Origin: CBDATA01 sp965215615
Lineage (GTDB): Bacteria > Acidobacteriota > Vicinamibacteria > Marinacidobacterales > Marinacidobacteraceae
Direction of reading: 5' to 3'
NCBI GenBank assembly: GCA_965215615.1
Contig: OZ244068.1
Span: forward strand, 2,294,001-2,358,000
DNA length: 64,000 bases
In this document: positions 17,111 through 24,351 of the stretch, one piece after another
How the letters are laid out: the number at the start of each line of letters is the position of its first letter
Position numbering within the stretch: position 1 is the stretch's first letter
Translations under genes and position numbers: made by a program
The notes under the pieces: model-generated
Told to the model about the DNA's origin: nothing
Database searches by the model: none
Seen by the model: the letters and a program-made list of their open reading frames with translations, nothing else

Positions 17111-18390
17111 CCCCCGACTGGTGGAGCCGCGCCCGGGAAGTGCTGCCGGGAGGCGTGAGCTCGCCGGTCCGCGCCTTCCGCGGGGTCGGGGGAACGCCGC
17201 CGGTCATCCGTTCGGCGACGGGGGCAGAGATCACGGACGAAAGGGGCCGGGAATATCTCGACTTCGTGGGGTCCTGGGGCCCGCTGATCCTCGGCCACGC
17301 GCATCCGGCACCGGTGGATGCAATTCGCGAAGCGGCGGCGCGCGGCTCCTCCTTCGGGGCCACCTCCCGCCCCGAGATCGAACTGGCGGAAACCATCGTG
17401 GGCTGCTACCCCGGGATCGAACAGGTCCGGTTCGTCTCCTCCGGAACCGAAGCGGTGATGAGTGCGGTCCGGCTTGCCCGGGGGGCCACCGGGCGGGACG
17501 GGATCGTGAAGTTCTCAGGCTGCTACCACGGCCATGTGGATGGCCTGCTCGTCGCCGCCGGCTCCGGACTCAGGACGCTGAGCCGGCCCACTTCCGCCGG
17601 CGTGCCGGATGCCTACGCAGGGCTTACACGTGTGCTGTCGCTCGATGACGAGGCGGGCCTCCGGGATCTCTTCGCGCGCGAAGGACGAAAGATCGCGGCA
17701 GCCATCATCGAACCGGTCCCCGCCAACTGCGGTCTGCTGCTCCAGCGCCCGGCATTCCTGAAGGCCCTGCGCGAGGAATGCGAACGGAGCGGCACGCTTC
17801 TCATCTTCGACGAGGTCATCACCGGGTTCCGGCTGGGGCCGGGGGGCGCGGCCGGGTGCTACGGCATCGAGCCGGATCTCGCGACCTTCGGAAAGGTGAT
17901 CGGAGGCGGCCTTCCCGTGGGAGCGGTGGCGGGGCGGAAGACGCTCATGCGGGAATTCGCCCCCGACGGCCCGGTCTATCAGGCGGGCACGCTTTCCGGC
18001 AACCCGCTCGCGATGTCGGCCGGGCTCGCGACGATCCGCTGGCTCATGGACAGAGGTGGCTGGGAGCGACTCGAGGAACTCGGCCAGGAGCTCGAGACGC
18101 GCCTCGGGAGCATCCTCGGAAACCAGGCCGCGCTGGCCCGGATCGGATCGCTGTTCTGGCTCGCCTGGGACGCTTCGGAGCCTCCCCGGAGCGCCGAGAG
18201 CCTTCCGGAGGATATCGGCGAGCGGTACCGGCCGGTCTTCCACGCGCTGCTCGGGCGCGGCATCGCGCTCGCACCTTCCGCCTTCGAGGTCGGGTTCCTC
18301 TCGCTCGCCCACGAATCGCGCCACCTCGCCCGGTTTGCGCAAGCGCTCGAAGAAACGCTCGCCGGGCGCGACGGAAAAACCGGCCGATGA
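17107..18390 (+). CDS. hemL: Glutamate-1-semialdehyde 2,1-aminomutase
   Basis: 427 aa class-III aminotransferase-fold enzyme that converts glutamate-1-semialdehyde to 5-aminolevulinate. SSGTEAVMSAVRLAR (phosphate-binding), FDEVITGFR and the PLP lysine Lys263 in FGKVIGGGLP are all intact. GCYHGHVDG and YQAGTLSGNPLAM are typical of HemL. The GTG start overlaps the hemB stop (GTGA), which excludes a longer upstream start. The last bases overlap the sensor-kinase ATG. With hemA it completes the C5 route to aminolevulinate. Confidence 0.96.
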   Translation: MTPDWWSRAREVLPGGVSSPVRAFRGVGGTPPVIRSATGAEITDERGREYLDFVGSWGPLILGHAHPAPVDAIREAAARGSSFGATSRPEIELAETIVGCYPGIEQVRFVSSGTEAVMSAVRLARGATGRDGIVKFSGCYHGHVDGLLVAAGSGLRTLSRPTSAGVPDAYAGLTRVLSLDDEAGLRDLFAREGRKIAAAIIEPVPANCGLLLQRPAFLKALREECERSGTLLIFDEVITGFRLGPGGAAGCYGIEPDLATFGKVIGGGLPVGAVAGRKTLMREFAPDGPVYQAGTLSGNPLAMSAGLATIRWLMDRGGWERLEELGQELETRLGSILGNQAALARIGSLFWLAWDASEPPRSAESLPEDIGERYRPVFHALLGRGIALAPSAFEVGFLSLAHESRHLARFAQALEETLAGRDGKTGR

Positions 18391-19484
18391 AACTCCGGCG
18401 CGACCCGGCGCGGTCCCTGCTGGTCGGCTTTCTCCTCGTCCTCGGTCTTTCCACCGCGCAGGTCGGATGGTGGATCCTCGACCAGACCCGTCTCGCCGTC
18501 AACGAACGCGAGGGAGTGCTCGCGCTCTACGAAGCGAATGCGAGGGCGGTTTCTCTCGCGTTCCCGGAAGATCCCGCCGCGACCGTGGCGCTCATGCCCC
18601 ACCTCGACCTGGATCCGGATCGGGAGATCGCCACCGTGCGCGATGAGGCCCGACAGCGGGTGAACGCCGCCGCTTCCTCGAGAATCAACCGGTACCGCTG
18701 GGAAGGCGGGTTCTTCCTGCTCGTGCTGCTCGCGGCCATGGTCATCCTGACGCGCACGATCCGGCACGATGCCGACCTCCGCCGCCGTCAGCAGAACTTT
18801 CTCGCCGCCGTCTCCCACGAGTTCAAGAGCCCGCTGACCAGCCTGCGGCTTACCGCCGAAACCCTGATGACAGACTCCCAGGCCGCCGGCATCCGCCGGT
18901 TGGGCGACCGCATGCTGAAGGACTGCGACCGGCTCCTCCGCATGGTCGAGGATCTGCTCGACACGACCCGGCTCGAAGAGGGTCACCTCGCGCCACGACA
19001 GAAGGCCGGCCCCCTGCGCCTGCTGGATATCGTTGGCGCGAGCGTGCTGACCCATCGCCCGAGGGCGCGCGAGAGCAGCATCGGGATCCACGTGTCGGTG
19101 GCACCGGATCTGATGGTGGATGCGGACCGCACCAGCATCGAGACCGTCCTCGGCAACCTGCTCGACAACGCCATCAAGGCGTGCCTCGCGGGCGAAGGCG
19201 CGAACGTCTGGATCGCCGCCGAACAGGACGGGGCCGAAGTGCGGATGACCGTGCGCGACGACGGACGCGGATTCCCGCCCGAGGACGCATCCATGATCTT
19301 CGAGAAGTTCTACCGACTGGGAGACGAGCGTCATCGAACCACCTCGGGGACGGGCCTCGGCCTCTACATCGCACGGGGGCTGGCCGACCTCTCCGGCGCG
19401 ACGATCACCGCATCGAGTCCGGGGGCCGGCAAGGGCGCGACCGTCGCCGTCCTCTGGCCTTCCGGATCGGCAGAAGCGACATGA
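18387..19484 (+). CDS. Sensor histidine kinase embedded in the heme operon
   Basis: 365 aa. Transmembrane segments lie at about residues 11-31 and 106-122. They flank a short extracytoplasmic sensor of some 70 residues (32-105), mostly helical and without recognised domain or Cys pair. The dimerisation box has the phosphorylated His144 in AVSHEFKSPL. The ATPase domain has an N box (NLLDNAIKA), DDGRGF, an F box (FEKFYRL) and GTGLGLYIA. No HAMP or PAS domain is seen. The ATG overlaps the hemL stop and the gene's stop overlaps the response-regulator ATG. It is therefore translated with the heme enzymes and probably senses heme, a precursor or a related envelope/redox signal. Confidence 0.92.
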   Translation: MKLRRDPARSLLVGFLLVLGLSTAQVGWWILDQTRLAVNEREGVLALYEANARAVSLAFPEDPAATVALMPHLDLDPDREIATVRDEARQRVNAAASSRINRYRWEGGFFLLVLLAAMVILTRTIRHDADLRRRQQNFLAAVSHEFKSPLTSLRLTAETLMTDSQAAGIRRLGDRMLKDCDRLLRMVEDLLDTTRLEEGHLAPRQKAGPLRLLDIVGASVLTHRPRARESSIGIHVSVAPDLMVDADRTSIETVLGNLLDNAIKACLAGEGANVWIAAEQDGAEVRMTVRDDGRGFPPEDASMIFEKFYRLGDERHRTTSGTGLGLYIARGLADLSGATITASSPGAGKGATVAVLWPSGSAEAT

Positions 19485-20191
19485 GCGCGCCCCGCATCCT
19501 CGTCGTGGACGACGAGATCCACCTCGCCTCCGGCCTCCGCGAGGTTCTCGAGGCCGAGGGCTACCGGGTGGCCGTGGCTCACGACGGGAGCGAGGGGCTG
19601 AAGAAGGCGCTCGACGAGCCGTTCGACCTGATCCTCCTCGACATCATGATGCCGAAAATGGACGGGATCGAAACCTGCGAAGCGCTCCGGCGGGCGGGAT
19701 CCCGGGTGCCGATCCTGTTCCTCACCGTGAAGGCAGCCCCCGAGGACCGCATCCGCGGGTTCGAAGCCGGTGGAGACGACTACCTCCCCAAGCCCTTCCG
19801 GCTCAAGGAGCTGCTCCTGCGAGTCGCTGCGATCCTGCGGCGTTCGCGGGGCTTCGCGGACCGGCACGACCTGTTGCGGTTCGCCGGGAACGAGGTGGAC
19901 TTTCTCACCTACCAGGCCCGGGACTGGAACGGGAAGGAGCACGCGCTCACCCACAAGGAAGCGATGATCCTGAAGACCCTGGCCGAGCGGGAGGGGGCGA
20001 TCGTGACCCGCGAGGATCTGCTGGACGAGGTCTGGGGGCACGAGGTCTTTCCCTCCACGCGCACCATCGACAACTTCATCGTCCGGCTTCGGAAACGTTT
20101 CGAGCGCAATCCGGAAGCACCGGAACACTTCCACACGGTGCGCGGGGTCGGATACCGCTTCACCCGGAACGAGGAGACGGGCCATGGCTGA
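19481..20191 (+). CDS. OmpR/PhoB-family response regulator
   Basis: 236 aa. Receiver domain: acidic Asp10/Asp11 in LVVDDE, phospho-acceptor Asp54 in LLDIMMPKMDG, and the switch lysine in DDYLPKPF. The C-terminal winged helix has the typical LTHKEAMILKTLAEREG, REDLLDEVWG, RTIDNFIVRLRKRFE and HTVRGVGYRF segments. It pairs with the kinase just upstream (ATGA overlap) and overlaps hemE by eight bases. The 11-bp-period direct repeat at 13104-13125 upstream of hemA is a plausible binding site. The regulator would then control its own operon. Confidence 0.94.
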   Translation: MSAPRILVVDDEIHLASGLREVLEAEGYRVAVAHDGSEGLKKALDEPFDLILLDIMMPKMDGIETCEALRRAGSRVPILFLTVKAAPEDRIRGFEAGGDDYLPKPFRLKELLLRVAAILRRSRGFADRHDLLRFAGNEVDFLTYQARDWNGKEHALTHKEAMILKTLAEREGAIVTREDLLDEVWGHEVFPSTRTIDNFIVRLRKRFERNPEAPEHFHTVRGVGYRFTRNEETGHG

Positions 20192-21203
20192 CACCCCGCT
20201 GCTGGCGAGGGCGATCCGGCGCGAAGCCGTCCCCCGTCGCCCGGTGTGGCTCATGCGACAGGCGGGGCGATTCCTGCCCGAATACCGGGCGCTCCGCCGC
20301 AACCGCTCCTTTCTCGACCTGTCCCGGGAACCCGAACTGGCTGCCGAGGTCACCCTGCTGCCCATGAAGCGCTTCCCGCTGGACGGGGCCGTTGTCTTTG
20401 CGGACATCATGAGCCCCATCGCTTCGCTCGGGGTGGATTTCGGCTTCGATCCGGGGCCCGTCATCGCGGATCCCATTCGGGATCAGGCCGGCGTGGACGC
20501 GCTCCGGGAACCCGATCCGGACCGGATCGCGCCGGAGGTGATGAAGGCCCTCGCGATGGTTCGTTCCGAGCTTCCGCGAGATATCGCGGTGATCGGGTTC
20601 TGCGGTGCTCCGTGGACACTCGCCGCATACCTCGTCCAGGGGCGCGGCGGCAAGGATTTCCCGACCCTCCGGGCATTTGCGGGGGAGAACCCCGAAGTGC
20701 TGGATCGCCTGCTCGGGAAACTGACCTACGTGATGGCGGCCTACCTCACCCGGCAGGCCGAGGCGGGAGCCGATGTCGTCCAGATTTTCGACTCGTGGGG
20801 CGGACTGCTGTCGCGCTCCGCCTGGCAGCGGCTCATCCGGCCGCACCTCGAGACGCTGCTCGAGAACGTCGGGAAAACGGGAGTGCCCCGAATCCTGTTC
20901 GTCCAGAACGCGCCGCACTTGCTCGATGACTACGCCCGGTTGCCGGCCGAAGCGCTCTCGGTGGACTGGAGGACGGATCTCGCCGAAGCCCAGCGAAGCT
21001 ACCCGGACCGTGCGATCCAGGGAAATCTCGACCCCGCGCTTCTACTGGCGGGACCGGAAACCGTGCGAAGCGCCGCGAAGGAACTCCTGCGCACGGTCTC
21101 CCCACGAGGCCACATCGTGAACCTGGGCCACGGCGTGCTCCCCGGCGCGCAGCTCGCATCCGTGGAAGCGCTCATTCAAACCGTCCGGGAGGAGGCTTCC
21201 TGA
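20184..21203 (+). CDS. hemE: Uroporphyrinogen decarboxylase
   Basis: 339 aa. It decarboxylates uroporphyrinogen III to coproporphyrinogen III. The signature PVWLMRQAGRFLPEYR holds the conserved arginines. VFADIMSPIASLGV includes the catalytic Asp (FADI), and GFCGAPWTLAAYL and the late NLGHGVLPG are intact. It overlaps the response-regulator gene by eight bases. Its TGA shares one base with the hemQ ATG (TGATG). Confidence 0.97.
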   Translation: MADTPLLARAIRREAVPRRPVWLMRQAGRFLPEYRALRRNRSFLDLSREPELAAEVTLLPMKRFPLDGAVVFADIMSPIASLGVDFGFDPGPVIADPIRDQAGVDALREPDPDRIAPEVMKALAMVRSELPRDIAVIGFCGAPWTLAAYLVQGRGGKDFPTLRAFAGENPEVLDRLLGKLTYVMAAYLTRQAEAGADVVQIFDSWGGLLSRSAWQRLIRPHLETLLENVGKTGVPRILFVQNAPHLLDDYARLPAEALSVDWRTDLAEAQRSYPDRAIQGNLDPALLLAGPETVRSAAKELLRTVSPRGHIVNLGHGVLPGAQLASVEALIQTVREEAS

Positions 21204-21913
21204 TGACGCAACGTTCCGAACTCGACCTCTCGGAAAAGGGTCTCCGCGACGGAAAACCCATCCATCTCGACCGGCGGCTCTTCATGCAATTCACCGCGTT
21301 CCGGGACTGTCCGGCCGACGAGGCGGCGGCCCTGCTCGCAGAAGCCGGAGTGGAAGGCGCGCTCTACCTCGATGCGAGCGACCCCCGTAGCATCGGGGTG
21401 ATGACCCTGTACGAAGATCCGGAGTGGTTCGTGACCGAGTGGCGCGGGGTCTGCGGCCGACCGCCCTTCGCTTCCGCGAGCCGGAAGGACGATCTCGACA
21501 TGCTGGGCCGCACCTACGCCATCGGCTACGAGCGCGACCTCGAAGAGACCCTGCTGCGGATGCCGCGCCGCAAGGTGCTCGACCCGAAAAACGTCTGGGC
21601 CGTCTGGTACCCGCTCCGCCGTTCTCCCGATTTCTACCGGCTCCCCGACGAACGCCGCCGCAAGATCCTCGGCGAACACGGCTCCATCGGCCGCCGGTAC
21701 GGAGAGGCGGGAGTGGCCACCGACATCCGCCTCGCCTGTCACGGCCTCGACCGCAACGACAGCGATTTCGTGGTGGGCCTGCTCGGACCCCGGCTTCATC
21801 CGCTCTCGGCGGTCGTGGAGGAAATGCGCGGCACCGAGCAGACGGCGCTTTTCATCACCCGGCTCGGGCCTTTCTTCGTCGGCCGGACCTTTTGGCAGAG
21901 CGAATCCCGGTGA
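21203..21913 (+). CDS. hemQ: Coproheme decarboxylase (chlorite dismutase family)
   Basis: 236 aa, the length of HemQ/ChdC. It converts coproheme III to heme b with peroxide. Tyr136 in VWYPLRRSPDFYRLP corresponds to the radical-forming Tyr of the Y-P-M-x-K motif. The proximal heme ligand is His159 in LGEHGSIGRRY. These features, and its place between hemE and hemH, favour coproheme decarboxylase over chlorite dismutase. Its presence implies the coproporphyrin-dependent heme pathway. It overlaps both neighbours by one to four bases. Confidence 0.92.
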   Translation: MTQRSELDLSEKGLRDGKPIHLDRRLFMQFTAFRDCPADEAAALLAEAGVEGALYLDASDPRSIGVMTLYEDPEWFVTEWRGVCGRPPFASASRKDDLDMLGRTYAIGYERDLEETLLRMPRRKVLDPKNVWAVWYPLRRSPDFYRLPDERRRKILGEHGSIGRRYGEAGVATDIRLACHGLDRNDSDFVVGLLGPRLHPLSAVVEEMRGTEQTALFITRLGPFFVGRTFWQSESR

Positions 21914-22974
21914 GGCCCCCCTTCGACGAAGCCGCGAGCGACCACGAAGCCGTTCTGGTCGTCTCTTTCGGCGGGCCGGAAGGCAGGGACGATGTCATCC
22001 CGTTCCTCGACAACGTGCTGCGGGGGCTGCCGATTTCGGAGGCGAGCAAACTCCGCATCGCGGAGCGCTACTACCAGTTCGGCGGCGTGAGCCCGATCGC
22101 CGCGCACACGAGAGATTTCGTCCTCGCACTCGAAACGGCGCTCGCCGAGCGGGGCCCCCGGTTGCCGGTCTATCTCGGAAACCGCAACTGGCATCCGATG
22201 CTCCGGGACACGGTGGAGAAGATGGCGGGCGACGGTGTCCGGAACGCGCTGGTCCACGTCACGAGCCTTTTCGGCTCGTACAGCGGCTGCCGTCGCTACC
22301 GTGAGGATCTGTTCGCGGCGACGGCGGGGGTAAAGGACGCGCCGCACCTCGACCGGGTGCGATCCGGCTACAACCATCCGGGGTTCGTCGCCGCCATGGC
22401 AGACCGGCTGCGGGAAGCGGCCGCCCGGTTTCCGGAGGGGGAACGAGCCCCCCCTCTCATCTTCACCGCCCACAGCCTGCCGCTCTCCATGGCGAAGCGG
22501 TGCGACTACGAGGCAGAACTCGGCGAGGCGTGCCGGCTGGTCGCGGAGGCCGCCGGAGTGGCCGAATGGACTCTCGCCTATCAGAGCGAGAACGCCTCCT
22601 ACGGGGAGCCGTGGCTCGCTCCCGACGTGAACGACGCTCTCCGGACACTCGCCGAAGCGGGCCACCGAAACGTGATGGTGGCCCCGATCGGCTTCGTCTG
22701 CGATCACCTCGAAGTGGTGCTGGATCTCGATCACGAGGCCGCCGCGACCGCCGCGGAACTCGGGATCCGGATGGTCCGGGCGGAGACCGTGGGCATCCAC
22801 CCGGACTACGTGGAGACGGTCCGCGAGCTTCTCCTCGAACGCATGACCGCCCACCCCGAGCGCCGGGCACTCGGATCGCGTGGCCCGAAACCCGACTTCT
22901 GCCCGGCCGACTGCTGCCTTTCGGGGCGACCCGGAAGCCCCCGTCCCACGCTCTGCGGGGCCGATTCGGAGTGA
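21910..22974 (+). CDS. hemH: Ferrochelatase (coproporphyrin ferrochelatase), probable [2Fe-2S] type
   Basis: 354 aa. It inserts Fe(II) into the porphyrin. Active-site segments: YNHPGF (His156), FTAHSLP (His187) and QSENASYGEPW (acidic pair Glu227/Glu233). The C-terminus has Cys331, Cys335, Cys336 and Cys349 (FCPADCC...C), and Cys127 sits in SYSGCRRYRED. That position matches the extra cluster ligand of actinobacterial enzymes, so a [2Fe-2S] cluster is likely. Together with HemQ, it probably works on coproporphyrin III. The GTG start overlaps the hemQ stop (GTGA), and the next gene begins with another GTGA overlap. Confidence 0.94.
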   Translation: MRPPFDEAASDHEAVLVVSFGGPEGRDDVIPFLDNVLRGLPISEASKLRIAERYYQFGGVSPIAAHTRDFVLALETALAERGPRLPVYLGNRNWHPMLRDTVEKMAGDGVRNALVHVTSLFGSYSGCRRYREDLFAATAGVKDAPHLDRVRSGYNHPGFVAAMADRLREAAARFPEGERAPPLIFTAHSLPLSMAKRCDYEAELGEACRLVAEAAGVAEWTLAYQSENASYGEPWLAPDVNDALRTLAEAGHRNVMVAPIGFVCDHLEVVLDLDHEAAATAAELGIRMVRAETVGIHPDYVETVRELLLERMTAHPERRALGSRGPKPDFCPADCCLSGRPGSPRPTLCGADSE

Positions 22975-24341
22975 ACCGGCCGGATGTTCTCGTCATCGGC
23001 GCGGGTCTTTCGGGCCTGACCGCCGCTCTCCTGCTCGAAGAGGCAGGCTGCCGGGTCGAGGTTCTCGAAGCGCGCTCGCGGGTCGGCGGACGGCTCCGGT
23101 CGCTTCCCAGCTCGCTCAGGGGCCCGCTCGGCGCTCTCGATTCCGGAGGGGCCACGATCGGCGCGGACTACCGGCGTGTCACCCGTGCCGCGAAGCGCTA
23201 CCGGGTAGCGCTTTTCGACGCAACCCCCCGCCTCCGCTTCTTCCGGGAGCAGGAGCTCGTGCTCGAAGGAGAGGTCATCTCCCGCGCCGCATGGCCCGAC
23301 CATCCGCGAAACCCCTTTCCAGCGCGCGAGCGCACGCTCATGCCGTGGCAGTTCGCCCGCGTCCTGCCCGCCCGCGAGAACCCGCTCGAGAGCGCGGAAG
23401 CGTGGCTCGATCCCGCTCACCGGGCGCACGATGTCCCGATGCGCGCGTGGATGGAGTCCCTCGGTTTCGACGAGGCTTCCGTCCGTCTCGGCTACGACCT
23501 GAACACCTCCTACGGACGGGATGCCGGCGACGTTTCGGCGCTGCTCCTGTTCTTCCGCGCCGCGTTTTCAGCGAGGCAACGGCGGGCCGCCCCCGACGGA
23601 GTGATCGGGTACGCCGTGGGCTGCGGCGCCCAACAACTACCCGAACGGATGGCGGAGGCGCTCGAAGAGCCGGTACGACTCGAAAGCGAGGTCCGGAGGA
23701 TCGAAGACGACGGCCACCGGGTCACGGTGGTCTGCCGCAGCGGCACGAAGCGCCGGGCTTCCCGCGTGGTCTGCTCGCTCCCGTTTCCCGTCCTCCGGGG
23801 CATCGCCTTCGACCCTCCGCTTCGGGGAGCGCAGGCGGAAGCGGTCTCGGAGCTTCCCTCCCAATCCATCACGCAGCTCCATTTCCGGACCCGCTCCCGA
23901 TTCTGGGAGTCCGATGGATGGGCACCGAGCCTCTTCACCGACGGCCCGGCGGGGATGTTCGCGGCGATCCACGACGAGGAAAACCCCGGCGGAGTGCGCG
24001 GGTTCACCGCCTGGGCGATGGGATCGAAAGCGGAGACGCTCGATGCGATGCCGGCGGAAGCGGCGGCCGCCCGGGTGATCCGCGCCATCGAGACCGTGCG
24101 TCCTGCCGCCCGCAACCAGTTGGAATTCCTCGGGCGCAAGAGCTGGGGGATGGATCCCTTCGCCCGCGGCGCGTGGGCGAGCTTCCGCCCCGGCCAGGTG
24201 ACGCGCTTCGGCCGGGTCATGGGCGCTGCTCACGGCCTTGTCCACTTCTGCGGGGAGCACCTCGCCACGGCGAACCGCGGCATGGAGGGGGCGATGGAAT
24301 CCGGCGAACGAGCCGCCCGCGAAGTCCTCGGGGCTTCGTGA
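22971..24341 (+). CDS. FAD-dependent oxidase, candidate coproporphyrinogen oxidase
   Basis: 456 aa flavoprotein. The dinucleotide-binding motif is VIGAGLSGLTAALLLEEAG (residues 8-26), followed by EVLEARSRVGGRLRS. The C-terminal FAD segment reads HFCGEHLATANRGMEGAMESG, a form typical of monoamine-oxidase-like proteins. HemY/CgoX porphyrinogen oxidases, in the same superfamily, usually end with a G-I-P-D-C-I-x-S-G type block. The gene is translationally coupled to hemH (GTGA). It fills the only step otherwise missing from the operon, oxidation of coproporphyrinogen III to coproporphyrin III. The role is inferred from context; amine oxidase or desaturase activity is possible. It is the last gene, ending 11 bases before a convergent gene. 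Confidence 0.75.
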   Translation: MNRPDVLVIGAGLSGLTAALLLEEAGCRVEVLEARSRVGGRLRSLPSSLRGPLGALDSGGATIGADYRRVTRAAKRYRVALFDATPRLRFFREQELVLEGEVISRAAWPDHPRNPFPARERTLMPWQFARVLPARENPLESAEAWLDPAHRAHDVPMRAWMESLGFDEASVRLGYDLNTSYGRDAGDVSALLLFFRAAFSARQRRAAPDGVIGYAVGCGAQQLPERMAEALEEPVRLESEVRRIEDDGHRVTVVCRSGTKRRASRVVCSLPFPVLRGIAFDPPLRGAQAEAVSELPSQSITQLHFRTRSRFWESDGWAPSLFTDGPAGMFAAIHDEENPGGVRGFTAWAMGSKAETLDAMPAEAAAARVIRAIETVRPAARNQLEFLGRKSWGMDPFARGAWASFRPGQVTRFGRVMGAAHGLVHFCGEHLATANRGMEGAMESGERAAREVLGAS

Positions 24342-24351
24342 TCCGGGCCGG

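Noticed and set aside
21203..21913. Chlorite dismutase as the function of the hemQ gene
   Set aside because: Tyr136 in the YPLRR segment, His159 in EHG and the location between hemE and hemH favour coproheme decarboxylase.
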